NCBI RefSeq assembly: GCF_963675165.1 | Contig: NC_087383.1 | Span: forward strand, 4,308,979 to 4,372,978 | Direction of reading: 5' to 3' | Length of the DNA: 64,000 nucleotides | Source of the DNA: Halichondria panicea | Taxonomy: Eukaryota > Porifera > Demospongiae > Suberitida > Halichondriidae | Shown: positions 38,195 to 49,788 of the stretch, piece after piece | How the letters are laid out: each line of letters begins with the position of its first letter | Numbering within the stretch: position 1 is the first letter of the stretch | The notes under the pieces: model-generated | The model's database searches: none | Told to the model about the DNA's origin: nothing | The model's input: the letters and a program-made list of their open reading frames with translations, nothing else | Translations under genes and position numbers: made by a program

Positions 38195-38325
38195 GCACTG
38201 AGTGAGATCTTCTTTCTTGCCTCCACTTTTATGGTGGAGGCAAAAAAGAAGGATATTCTCCCCATGGCTTTGCTAAGAGAGCTAGAAATGGAAGACAAAG
38301 ACACCCTCGACCTCAGGATTGCTCC
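38195..38325 (+). pseudogene. Exon-like fragment of a duplicated unknown gene, copy A
   Basis: Open frame 'VHALSEIFFLASTFMVEAK', then 'KDILPMALLRELEMEDKDTL'. The minus-strand copy at 42400-42950 encodes nearly the same words (LSEIFFLAST, MALQRELEMEDKDTLDLRQ). The agreement of two diverged copies at the protein level suggests past coding function. Here the donor position after 'DLR' is lost (caggat instead of caggt), so this copy is likely dead. The family is not recognised. Confidence 0.4.
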
Positions 38326-40841
38326 CACTACCTGTACCCTCGCGAAAATAAGCCCATCTTGAATAAACGCCCATCCCCTCTTTTGCTTCGAAGTTCTTGC
38401 ACAAGGGTATTTTCACTCGATTTTATAGCTCTGTAGGAGTATGACATACCATCCTTTGGGAAGTTTCTGCTACATCTGACATCGACACAAGTGACAAGCA
38501 ACAAGCAACGAATAGAGTCAAGAGTCCACTTCTTCATGTTCATTCTCTTGTCATGCTTTAATCATACTCATGCATTAGTTTATAACAACATGTTGTTGTC
38601 AATGAAATGTTCATACTATGTATTAAAAATTAATGATCATAATTATATTATGCAAAGTGTAACCTCGATTTAAGACCGCGGGTGGGCGTATATTCGAATG
38701 AAAACTAGCCGTTCGCGATTAACGCCCCAGTCGAATGGCCAAGGCAGAAATTAATTTCTCAGACCGGAAGTACTTCCTGTTGTTCATTTGGATATGCGGT
38801 TTCAAGCTCAATTTTTGTACAAACTTTAGCTTAGTGTAACATTTTATTCCTTGAAGGTACTAAATATATAATTTTATATTCTTTATTCTTATTGCATCCT
38901 CTTTATAACAATATCTATATCACAAGTTCAACACAGAGCCTTGCTTAGTAGCAAAAGCTTTTGTGAAACCACCAAAATCTTGTGGTTTTGACTTACCTGT
39001 ACATTAACTGATGCAAAATCAGTTCCCCACCCCACACCAACTCCAAACTTGGTATATCGCTTGTTTACAGGTTAATACCATTGTATTTCAAAATTTAAGC
39101 TGTTCTACTGTATAATCATTCCGGTAGATGGGCATGATTTACACACTAACCACATGAATTGAAATGTTGTCCAGCTTTGTAACAACTCACATAGATCTAC
39201 ATCATGTACAAACAACAAAACCTAATACAATGGGGAAGTTAAAATACACAGGGGAATCAAAATGAGTTCTGTTAAGAGACGTTTTCACTCAAAAAAGAGC
39301 ATGTGACATCCACTGTCCACAATCCAGACGAATCAAATGCTCTGTGCAGAAAAGACCCTCTGTAAAAGGGCTATCTATCCCCTGAGTAGCTAGTGTTCTC
39401 CAGTCTTCAGTCCCCCCCCCCCATTCTTCATATGCCTCCGAGTACTCCCACCTCAAATCCTGGTACTGGCCGCTGAGTGTCTTGAAAGACACAGCCAGAT
39501 TTTACTGTTAAAGTTACAATTTTTCCCTGCATGAAAATAATGTAAAACATGACTGTGAGTTGCTCTGTAAACTACAGCAAAAACGTCCTGTGTTTAGAGC
39601 GCCAGAATTATGACCTAAACACTGCATTGATTACTGTACGCCCACTCACCCAGATGATTGTGTGGTACCTTGTACTGTTTGCATGCCTATAAGCCTGATT
39701 TTCTCATTATATAAAGCACATTAACAACTTAGCTATAGACCTGACAGACCTAATTTAAAACTGGGACACAAACTGTTTTTTATTCCATCTTGCTACACAC
39801 TGTACAGCTTGAGAAACCATGAAATGTTCAAGCTGCATAAAACCCACAGAAATGGTGAGAACACCTAGATAATCATACACAACATAGAATAGACCTACCT
39901 GTACAAGATAACTAACTGCAAAGTTGTGATCTGGTGGGGAACTGATAATGCAGAAGCAGAAGTAAAGACACCCAAAAGACACTTGATCCACATACTGGCT
40001 TGTTGCCAAGCTCAAGCATGATTAAAATCCACAAACTTGATATCCACCTGTAGCTGAGATGATGCCCTTCCAGTTTGTAGTGCTATTTCCTACCATATGA
40101 CTAACGTGTGCTTCTAAACTGGCCTCAAACTCAAGCCCTCGTTTTTGTTTACTCTCTAACATGACGTAATTGGAAATGCATATTAAATTAACTCCAATCA
40201 TAGATAGTGTAGAAAGAGAGATTGGAAACGGATCGCAATCGTCGGCCAGTCCAGGCTGCGTAGGAAGTTAATTCACTGCACCGGAAGCTAATAATAGTTT
40301 CTTCACATCACCTTGGGATACTTGGGGTATATGGGATGGCAGCACAGATTACAGAGCAGACAGACAGCATATGAGACTTGAGAAGAGCTAGAGCTAAAGA
40401 GCAGTGATGAGCTAAAGAGCAGTGATGAGCATTGAAGGTATAAGTCCAAAATACCAGTCTACATTTGTATAGCTTGCTTGTCCAATTTAATATTGTCCCT
40501 TTTAATTAATATTAATTAATACAGAGAAACACTCTACTGAGATCGAGAGAAGCCACTAAGCCTCTGTTTGTGAAGACGAAGGATTCAAGATATTTAGCAG
40601 TGCCAGCATCATGTAATTGCACTGACTTTAGCAACAAAGTTGTAGCTATGAATGTATGATTTACGAGGGAAATACAATTTAATAGCTTGATCACTTTAGC
40701 GTATTGTGTATTTACACTCTTATACTCTTAGTATTATAGTTGATTCGATTCATAATTATAATTATGGTTGTTTGATCACACGTAAAAAATAATTATGTGC
40801 ATCAAATAGAAATGTAGTTAAACACTTCGAGAGGGTTCTAG
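38326..40841. other. Region with scattered exon-like pieces, no supported gene
   Basis: Contains minus-strand splice-donor-like sequences after open pieces (near 38993, 39896 and 39380). Examples are 'FGVGVGWGTDFASVNVQ', followed by gtaagt, and 'AVSFKTLSGQYQDLRWEY'. They cannot be chained into one model by eye, and I recognise no family. At 40206-40250 (+) lies a short piece of the dispersed gene fragment also at 17225 and 42130. Confidence 0.25.
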
Positions 40842-41528
40842 CCAATTCGCTCACTCAGAAAGGCACTTGCGCCAAGGAGGATGAACAGGTCCCCTACCAT
40901 GTCAATGAATGATTTGACTGCAAAGGGACGAGGGGAGTTTTAGGTTTACAATACACATTGTATATATACGTACCTGACTGTAAACTTCAGTCCTTGTGGC
41001 ATCACTACAGCATCTTAAGCTCCTTACGGCTAGAAACAGATTTTTCCCCCTATCCCAGTCGTCCAGGTATTCATTCTCCAACCCTATAGTATATATATCA
41101 CCCATGGGTAAGTAAACAAGACGGTAGTAACATAATAACGTATGACCAGTATGTACATGTACGTACGTCAATTTGTAAATATACATGTAGACTAAACATC
41201 ACAGCTACTGCCAAAATAAGGCTTTGTTCAGTCAAATAAGGGTGCCCATTCCACAATATACAGTACTCACTACAATATAAAAGCATTTAGAAATACCCAA
41301 GACAAATTATAAGCCAAAGAGAGGTACGGAAAAGTGAACATAAATTCCGGTAAATTTTGACATTTTATCACATGTTGTGAACTTTCCTTAGTACTTAGCA
41401 GTACCAATTCAACACCATTCCATTCCTCACCTAATTCTCTATTCAACAAAGTCAAAATGGTAAATATTGCTTGTATAACAACGAAGATATAGGTACAGAA
41501 AGTCATTCCCAGTTGAATATGCAACTAA
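40842..41528 (-). CDS. Candidate small multi-exon membrane protein gene (3' part)
   Basis: Three exon-like pieces on the minus strand. The first, about 41528-41434, encodes a membrane segment, MTFCTYIFVVIQAIFTILTL, then NREL at a TTAG/GTGAGG donor. The second, about 41088-40977, follows a 'tatatatactatag' acceptor, reads GLENEYLDDWDRGKNLFLAV, and ends AGTCAG/GTACGT. The third, about 40918-40842, follows 'cctttgcag' and reads KSFIDMVGDLFILLGASAFL then SERIG-stop. The first two join in frame. The third is off by one base with the visible acceptor, so a small exon or another acceptor is missing from the model. The family is not recognised. Confidence 0.35.
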
Positions 41529-41577
41529 TTTCACTAATATAGGCCTGGAAATCCAGGCCCCAATTAATAATTAGCAC

Positions 41578-41991
41578 TAGTTGGGCGTGGCCCCACCCTG
41601 GACGCGAACGTAGGGTTGGGCACCACTGCAATGTCAGGTTTGTGTCTGCTGCAAAAAATTTGCAGCCCAATCAGATTACAGAGTTCAAGTGTGAAGGCGT
41701 GGCTCATTAATGAACCAGTCAGTAACTAGTAATTCTCTTTAGTCAAATCAAAATGCAACAATAGGAGACAAGCCAGCTTGATCCAGGAACACGCCAGGTC
41801 AGTTAGAGCTAGTGGTATGCAAAAATGACTCCTCAGTAGCATTCTAACTGAGCTTTGCGGTTACCGCCCACTTGGAATTAATCGTATTCATGCTTAGCCA
41901 CACCCTAAAGATAAGTGCCGGTGGAACAAACCTGACATTGCAGTGGTGCCCAACCCTACGTTCGCGTCCAGGGTGGGGCCACGCCCAACTA
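41578..41991. repeat. 414-bp MITE, ~63-bp inverted repeats, exact 9-bp target duplication
   Basis: Starts TAGTTGGGCGTGGCCCCACC and ends with the complement, GGTGGGGCCACGCCCAACTA. The arms pair for about 63 bases, to 'gcaatgtcaggttt'. The nine bases aattagcac flank it at 41569-41577 and 41992-42000. The ends resemble those of the TAGATGGGCG family, and both families make 9-bp duplications. Confidence 0.85.
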
Positions 41992-42000
41992 AATTAGCAC

Positions 42001-42950
42001 CTACATGGTAAGAGAGGCTCTAATAAATACTGCTACTGGTCTTAGTGCTATTGAAAGTGTTACCTTTGTCCAAGAATAGGAGAAAACCTTGTCTTTGGTA
42101 TCTCTGAACGTGCGTAATTTAGCTGCGTTAATCGAAGCCTGGACTGCCCGCTGGCCTTTGCGTTTATTACACACACTTGATAAGCCCACGTGATCCCGTT
42201 TCCAATCCCTTTCTACACTATCTATGCTCCAATTAAAGAGTTTGTTCATCTCCAACTTCGAGGCACTTTGGGTTTGGGAAGCAGACGTAGAGCTAGAGCT
42301 AGTCGACGACGTAGGCATAGACGGCACCTCCAAGGCACTTGAGCTTGACCTACCCTCCCGCTTGCTCTTGCACTCGAGTCTGTCAAAGCCTTTAGCAGCA
42401 GCTTTGTGCTTTCAACTATACCTGCCTGAGATCGAGGGTGTCTTTGTCTTCCATCTCTAGCTCTCTTTGCAAAGCCATGTGGAGAATTAGATGGGCGTGC
42501 CCGTCCCCGGCCATAAAAATGGGGGGACGGGTTTCAGCCCTATCTAGCATTTGTTCTGCTGTTCCCGTACTAACTATGAATATAGTTAATATTAGCCGCG
42601 CCTCTAACCACAGAGCTCAGCTTGCTGCAGAGAAGGGGAGGGGCTGGGAAGCCAAGGAATGCATTACGTAAGAACTATACAATCTGATTGGTGCTGAAAT
42701 ATATTACGTAAGCAGTCTGCAATCTGATTGGTGCTGCATGATTTTCTGCAGCAGAACGAATGCTAGATAGGGCTGAAACCCGTCCCCCCATTTTTATGGC
42801 TGGGGACGGGCACGCCCATCTAGTGGAGAATGTCCTTTTTCGCCTCCACCGACACCATGCATGTGCTTAAAGTGGAGGCAAGAAAGAAGATCTCACTCAG
42901 TGCATGTACAGTGTTAGCCTCGACCCCCGGCCGATCCGTCTCCAATTGAA
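42001..42950 (-). pseudogene. Duplicated unknown gene, copy B, split by a MITE
   Basis: On the minus strand, 'LSEIFFLASTLSTCMVSVEA' and KKDILH lead to the insertion point, and MALQRELEMEDKDTLDLRQ follows at about 42478-42422, ending in a CAG/GTATAG donor-like site. Further on, open stretches 'GFDRLECKSKREG' and 'LEMNKLFNWSIDSVERDWKR' lie in another frame. Without the MITE at 42488-42822 the coding words would be continuous with those of copy A at 38195-38325. At least one frameshift remains. The function is unknown; the serine-rich stretch (PTSSTSSSSTSAS) suggests a disordered region. Confidence 0.4.
42488..42822. repeat. 335-bp TAGATGGGCG-family MITE, exact 9-bp target duplication
   Basis: Starts TAGATGGGCGTGCCCGTCCC and ends with its complement. 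The arms pair for about 75 bases through 'cagccctatctagcat'. The nine bases gtggagaat lie at 42479-42487 and 42823-42831. It inserted immediately upstream of the ATG-bearing word of copy B of the unknown gene. This is the best-preserved of five copies in the window (also 26263, 53179, 63013 and a fragment at 13909). Confidence 0.85.
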
Positions 42951-43189
42951 CGCTATTAAAAAAAAATCGGCCTGGGACCGAGGCTAGTACAGTGTCTGCC
43001 CATTGCCATGCCTGCATGCAGTTGCTCTGGTTCTGCATTGCTCTCTGAAATACAACTACAAAATAAATCTACATGCACCTCTCTGCAAAAAGAAACATAA
43101 AACCCTCTGTAAAAAAAAACAGCACCATTTTTTTTAAAACTCTCCGTAAAAAAAACAGCATTCTTTACTGCTTCTAGCAAAGAAGAGAC

Positions 43190-46100
43190 TGGTCTAGCTC
43201 CTGTAAGTTAGTACAGATGAAAAGTATACTATTGTAGTACATGCTCCTCAAAAATCAGACCTTAACTAGCATAAACTCAAAAAACTAGAGTACTAAAGTG
43301 CAAACCCTCGGCTGGTGACATAATTATAAAGAAACCAGAAGAGTGATATATTGCAGTGCATATAGTGATGTTGTTATCATGTATGACTTGCACAGCAACT
43401 CAGGAGCAATAAACTAAACCAGACTGGAGGAAACATTTGAGAACAGGTAGTGGTGCTATAGGTAATGCACTGTGGATTAGGATCACAGCAAAGAAGCCTG
43501 GAGTCTCAGAGAAGTATGGCTCCAGGTTCTGCATGGAGTAGGATCCCAGTCAGCTAAAGCAGCAGGAGCTATAATTCAAGCTTTCTACTTTAGTGACCCT
43601 GTTCCATTGTTCATAGTATATACAGCTTTCTACTTTAGTGACCCTGTTCCATTGTTCCTGGTACAGATCACTTCAGTTATAAGTAACGGTGCCAAGTTCT
43701 GTTCAAGCTACGTACATGTACATTTTGCTCGCTTTTATTAGACAACGAAGCTTTAACACCGAAAGCTGCCACTATTAGAAGTACTAACTTGTTGTGTGGA
43801 GGCTACCCACCACACATGCTGTAAACGCAGTGCTAGAGCATCCAGGTAAGCAGAGGCAGTCACAAGCTTCTTAGCTTTTGCTCGTTTTTATTTGACAACG
43901 AAGGTTTAACATCAAATTCTGCCACTATTAAAACTAATAACTTGTTGTGTGAAGGCTATCCATGCTGTAAACGCAGTACTGTGGCATCCAGGTGAGTAGA
44001 TTCACCTGTCACAAACAAACCAGACGACTACTACAGTGCAACTAGAGCACTAAAGTGCAAACCCTCGGCTAGCTGGTGACATGATTATAATGCAGTGCAT
44101 ACGGTGATGTTGTTATCACGTATGACTTGCACAGCAACTAAGGAGCAATAAAACTAAACCAGACTGGAGGGATGCTGAAAATTTGAGAACAGGTAGTGGT
44201 ACTATAGATATATGCACTGTGGATTAGGATCACAGCAAAGAAGCTTGGAGTCTCAGAGAAGTATGGCTCCAGGTCCTGCATGGAATAGGATCCCAGTCAG
44301 CTAAGCAGCAGGAGCTATAATTCAAGCTTTCTACTTTAGTGACCCTGTTCCATTGTTCCTGGTATATACAGCTTTCTACTTTAGTGACCCTGTTCCATCC
44401 TTCTTGGTACAGGATCACTTCAGTTATAAGTAACGCATGTGCAAGTTCTGTTCAAGCTACATTTTGCTCGCTTTTATTAGACAAACAAGCTTTAACACCG
44501 AAAGCTGCCACTATCCAAAGTACTAACTTGTTGTGTGGAGGCTACTCATGCTGTAAACGCAGTGCTAGAACATCCAGGTAAGCAGACCTAGTCACAAGCT
44601 TGTTCAAGCTTCTTAGCTTTTGCTCGACAAAGAAGCTTTAACATCAAAATCTGCCACTACTTAAAGCAAGATATTGTTGTGTGAAGGCTATCCATGCTGT
44701 AAACGCAGTGCTGTGGTACCCAGGTGAGTAGATATACCTGTGACAAACAAACAGACAAACAAACAAACAAACCAACAGACTACTATACCCGTGGCCGCCC
44801 ACGCGCCTCGGGTAACAACCAAAGAGAGTAGATTTTTAACCCGAGGCGCGTGGGCGGCCACGGGTTATAGTAGTCGTTTGGTTTGTTTGTTTGTTACCCG
44901 AGGCGCGCGTGGGCGGCCACGGGTATAGTAGTATGTTGGTCTGTTTGTTTGTTTGTTACCCGAGGCCGTGCCGCGGCCAGCGGGTATAGTAGTCTGTTGG
45001 TTTGTTTGTTTGTTTGTTTGTTTGTGATGGGGTTTTCTACTCACCTGGATGCCATAGCGCTGCGTTTGCAGCATAGATAGCCTTCACACAACAATATCTT
45101 GATTTAAATAGTGGCAGATTTTGATGTTAAAGTTTCTTTGTCGAATAAAAGCGAGCAAAAGCTAAACTTGCCCGTTGGCAGCTGCTAACTACACGCGGCC
45201 TTTATTCGAGATACCCTATGTTACATTGTGATTTTTCCACATGGGTTACTTACAGCTGACGTGATCCTGTACCAGAAACAATGGAACAGGGTCACTAAAG
45301 TAGAAAGCTAGAATTACTACCTCTGCTGACTAGTAACATGAATAAGGGCCAAGAAAGTAGAATTGTGACTGGTTGTTGACTGACTCTGGATCCTATACTC
45401 TAGCCTGGAAGGAGCCATACTTCTCTTAGTCTAAGACTCCAGGCTTCTTTGCTGTGATCCCAGTCCACAGTGCATGTCTCATGTGACATACTCAATGTTT
45501 CAGCATCCCTACAGTCTGGTTTAGTTTTATTGCTCTTGAGTTGCTGTGCTAGTCATACATGCTACATGCACTGCATTATCACTCTTCTGGTTTCTTTATT
45601 ATCATGTCACCAGCCGAGGGTTTGCACTTTAGTGCTCTAGTTTGTTTGTTTGTCACAGGTATATCTACTCACCTGGATGCCACAGCGCTGCGTTTACAGC
45701 ATAGATAGCCTTCACACAACAATATCTTGATTTAAATAGTGGCAGATTTTGATGTTAAAGCTTCATTGTCGAGCAAAAGCTAAGAAGCTTGAACTTGCAC
45801 GTTGGCAGCTAGCTAGCTACACGTGGCCTTGATTACGTAGTTGCAGCTGAAGTGATCCTTACCAAATATAATTATAGTAGAAAGCTAAAATTGTGACTGG
45901 TTGTTGGCTGACTCTGGATCCTATACTCCAGCCTGGCAGGAGCCATACCTCTTTAAGTCTAAGCTCCAGGCTTCTTTGCTGTCATCCCTGTCCACAGTGC
46001 ATGTCTAATGTGACATGTACCACTCAATGTTTCAGCATGCCTCCAAGTCTGGTTTAGTTTTATTGCTCTTGAGTTGCTGTGCTAGTCATACATGCTACAT

Positions 46101-46915
46101 GCACTGCATTATATCACTCTTCTGGTTTCTTTATTATCATGTCACCAGCCGAGGGTTTGCACTTTAGTGCTCTAGTTTGTTTGTTTGTTTGTTTGTGACA
46201 GGTGAATCTACTCACCTGGATGCCACAACACTGCGTTTACAGCATGGATAGCCTTCATACAACAAGTTATTAATTTTAATAGTGGCAGAATTTCATGTTA
46301 AACCTTCGTTGTCAAATAAAAACGAGCAAAAGCTAAGAAGCTTGTGACTGGGTCTGCTTACCTGGATGCTCTAGCACTGTGTTTACAGCATGGGTAGCCT
46401 CCACACAACAAGTCAGTACTTCTAATAGTGGCAGCTTTCGGTGTTAAAGCTTCGTTGTCTAATAAAAGCGAGCAAAATGTAGCTTGAACAGAACTTGCAC
46501 ATGTGTTACTTATAACTGAAGTGATCCTGTACCAGGTCCAGAAACAATGGAACAGGGTCACTAAAGTAGAAAGCTGTATATACCAGGAACAATATTGGAA
46601 CAGGGTCACTAAAGCAGAAAGCTTGCTTTAGCTGACTGGGATCCATGCAGGACCTGGAGCCATACTTCTCTGAGACTCCATGCTTCTTTGCTGTGATCCT
46701 AATCCACAGTGCATATATTTATAGTACTACTACCTGTTCTCAAATGTTTCAGCATGCCTCCAGTCTGGTTTAGTTTTATTGCTCCTGAGTTGCTGTGCAA
46801 GTCATGCATGATGATGATAACAACATCACTATATGCACTGCATTATATCAGTCTTCTGGTTTCTTTATAATCATGTCACCAGCCGAGGGTTTGCACTTTA
46901 GTGCTCTAGTTTTTT
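43190..46915. repeat. Compound inverted repeat of ~700-bp units
   Basis: Two direct units (about 43280-44010 and 44040-44735) share 'actaaagtgcaaaccctcgg', 'gcaaagaagc(c/t)tggagtctc', 'ctttctactttagtgaccct' and 'tgccactatt'. They are followed, after a GTTTG-rich centre, by three units in the opposite orientation (about 45030-45650, 45655-46180 and 46190-46915) with the same words reversed. The outer ends mirror each other ('actagagtactaaagtgc' against 'gcactttagtgctctagt'). No protein-like frame is conserved between units. It looks like repeated foldback insertion or duplication of one element. Confidence 0.7.
44735..45030. repeat. Central tandem repeat: GTTTG runs and cgcgtgggcggccacggg
   Basis: Three to four copies of 'acccgaggcgcgtgggcggc' followed by 'cacgggtatagtagtc' and a (gttt)n run, with one copy inverted at 44785-44815. 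It is unusually GC-rich for this window. A further inverted copy stands alone at 48116-48147, beside the same 'tctactctctttggttgttg' word found here. Confidence 0.65.
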
Positions 46916-46924
46916 TTGGTACAC

Positions 46925-48500
46925 ATTTTTTACATTTTGTGGCATATCTTTTAAAGTAAAAGTGATATGATCTATTTGAGTGCAGGTACTTAAAGTTCAA
47001 CTATTGGCGCTTCCATTGGACCACCACCTGTTACATCACATGACATCATCAGTATGAAATGGCTGTCTGAAGATGTGTGCTTCCGAAAATATGTTAGGAA
47101 TAGTTATTTTGTTGAGTTAAGATCTGAAATTTGTTGTGCATGTACCTGAGTATATTGCTCATCTTTTGAGCTTCAACAGAAGTCTGGGCTACTAGTAAGT
47201 TCTGAGAAATACTGCATTTTGTTGTTTTTTGGTGGCAAATATGTTAGGAATACAACTTTCGATTTTATATTAGTTAAGGTCTGATTTTTGAGCAGCATGT
47301 ACTACAATAGTGTACTTTTCATCTGTACTAACTTACAGGAGTTAGGCTAGCCTCTTCTTTGCTAGAGCGGCCCATCTTGTCAAAAACAGTGCTTTTTATG
47401 ACTTTTGGGGCGATTTGCCTACGTATAAGGCTCAATTGCCACGCCCCTGTGATACAGAATGACCAACACCAACTGTGTATTTGCAGGTAGACATCACATG
47501 ACCTTTGGATGTAGCAAATAACAACAAGATGATTTGTGATGTCACAAATCAATGAATATCATTGCATACGTCAGCAAAAGTAGCAAAACGGAGCAAAATC
47601 ACCATTTTTGACAAGAAGGGCCGCTCTAGCAAAGAAGAGACTTGTCTAGCTCCTGTAAGTTAGTGCAAATGAATTTTACACTATTGTAGTACATCCTTCT
47701 CAAAAATCAGACCTTAACTAGCATAAAATCGAAAGTTGTATTCCTAACATATTTGCCACCAAAAAACAACAAAATGCAGTATTTCTCAGAACTTACTAGT
47801 AGCCCAGACTTCTGTTGAAGCTCAAAAGATGAGCAATATACTCAGGTACATACACAACAAATTTCAGATCTTAACTCAAACAAATAAGCTACTTCTATTC
47901 CTAACATATTTTCGGAGGTACACATCTTTAGACAGCCATTTCATAGTGATGATGTCATATGATGTAACAGGTGGTGGTCCAATGAAAGCGCCAATAGTTG
48001 AACTTTCAGTACCTGCCCTCAAATAGATCATATCACCTTTACTTCAGAAGATATGCCACAAAATGTGAAAAATAATAATATAAAAAAAAATCTACTCTCT
48101 TTGGTTGTTGTATACTATAACCCGTGGCCGCCCACGCGCCTCGGGTTAATAAATGCCTAACACATTTGCAATTTACAAACTTCTGTATATCTCAGAACCT
48201 ACCAGTAGCCTGCACTTCCGGTGGAGCTCAAAAGTTGCACAAGGTAATGATGTACTTGCACAGCAAATTTCAGATCTTAACTCAAACATATAAGATAGTT
48301 TCATGCCTAACATATTTTCAATGTACACATATTCTAGCAGCCATTTTGGAATGATGATGTCATATGATGTAACAGGTGGTGGTCCACTGGAAGCGCCAAT
48401 AGTTGAACTTTCAGTACCTGCACTCAAATTGATCCAATTACATTTAGTTTAGAAGATATTCACAAAAGCGTAAAAAATCAAAAGTTCTACTCTCTTTGGT
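46925..48500. repeat. Inverted repeat with ~420-bp arms plus a third direct copy
   Basis: 46925-47345 and 47640-48065 are reverse complements (words 'gttgaactttcagtacctg', 'gttacatcatatgatg' and 'cctaacatattt' and their complements). About 295 bases separate them, and the spacer ends carry 'ctagcaaagaagagac' both ways. A third, more diverged copy of the right arm follows at 48150-48490. No conserved open frame was seen, so a non-coding mobile origin is likely. 48500-49069 shows no gene. Confidence 0.7.
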
Positions 48501-49069
48501 TGTTGCACTGGGTAGTGGAAAAAAATCGGTTTGGAATGAGGTAGAAATTCAATCTTGTTACGTAATAGTTCACGTGACAAGTACTTCTGCTCTAGACATT
48601 GCAAATGCAAGAACTCTGAAAACCGCTGTACTGTACCCCGTTTAATATAATATAACAGATTACTCCTTAATTACATAGATACTGGAAAATGGAAGTTAAA
48701 AAGTAACTGTACCCCGAAGGTACAGCTCTATTTCGTGGTGAACATCGTAGGTGAACTTTTGACCTCAGGGAACCGCCTAAAACTACAGGCCAGTTTAACT
48801 CGCCTACATCATTAAAGCCCAAGCACAATTAACAGATTAATTCTCCTCTTTTTGATCACACGAGTGACATGACTGTATTATTTAACATAATTATAAAGTT
48901 TAATGCACACAATACAGTATTGTGTTCTGGTAACGTTTCACAGGCAGCTATGGTCCAGTCTTTGTTATCAGCGTAATGGCCAGTGCCTGAGAGTAAACTT
49001 TCAAATGTGTGATATACCTAACACACTTAAAATTCACCGAGACAATCGACAATCGAACTGCAATCAAAC

Positions 49070-49257
49070 CTGAGCTGATTGTTGTATGAACATGGTCTAT
49101 TTCAATGACAACATAGCCAACTGTCTTCCATTTCTCATACTCTGCTCTTGAATCAACGTAACTGTTTGTTGGCCCTGGTCCCATTCTCTTCCACCACTGA
49201 CTATTACATGTAGAGCCCTTGTAATCACTATCTTCAGAACTACCACGCACAATTTTC
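49070..49257 (-). CDS. Candidate first exon of an unknown gene
   Basis: From an ATG at 49255-49257 a frame reads MKIVRGSSEDSDYKGSTC then 'WWKRMGPGPTNSYVDSRAEY' and 'VGYVVIEIDHVHTTISS', ending at a CTCAG/GTTTGA donor-like site. Composition is protein-like, with a run of aromatic residues, but I do not recognise it. No signal peptide is seen. No second exon could be assigned downstream on the minus strand (48500-49069). It reads away from GT14 copy 2. Confidence 0.33.
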
Positions 49258-49788
49258 ATCGTCGCTAGAATGGCGCATCAAGACTGTTGTGTTTTGCATT
49301 CCTCCTTGCAAAGGAATTTCCATTTATAACAACGATCAACCAGCCACTATATATTTAGGGGAATCTGTCTCAGTAATTTGTGGACCTGCAAGTAGACAAA
49401 GAGACAGTGTTAGGTATTTTACAATAAATACAAATACATGTCACACAAGCCTAGCTAGATATTGATGCTCTGAAAGCTTACACAACTATCTTGTTGATGT
49501 ACTTCTGATGCCATGTCCTCATTCAGCAGGCAGTCCAACAGCTCTAAGCTTAGGATAAGGATCCATCTTACAATCAATAGTATTCTATTTGGCGCACGGT
49601 TCAAAGTACAAATATGCAAAAGCCAGATCTGTCATTAATTGTGACCTTTTGACCTTGTCGGACCTCCTCCAACAACACCCATTATTGGTTTCACTTCCGG
49701 TTGTGCTACAGTACAGTACAGTACAGACATCTGCACTGAGCTGCACTGTCTGATCGACCAGAGATAGAGCTGATGAGTGATCTACAGA

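Noticed and set aside
42224..42671. Plus-strand open frames in 42.2-42.7 kb
   Set aside because: They are antisense to the better-supported minus-strand words or fall inside the MITE; no conserved protein features.
44740..45074. Short open frames with NKQTNKQTNQQ runs
   Set aside because: Simple-sequence GTTTG repeats translated by chance.
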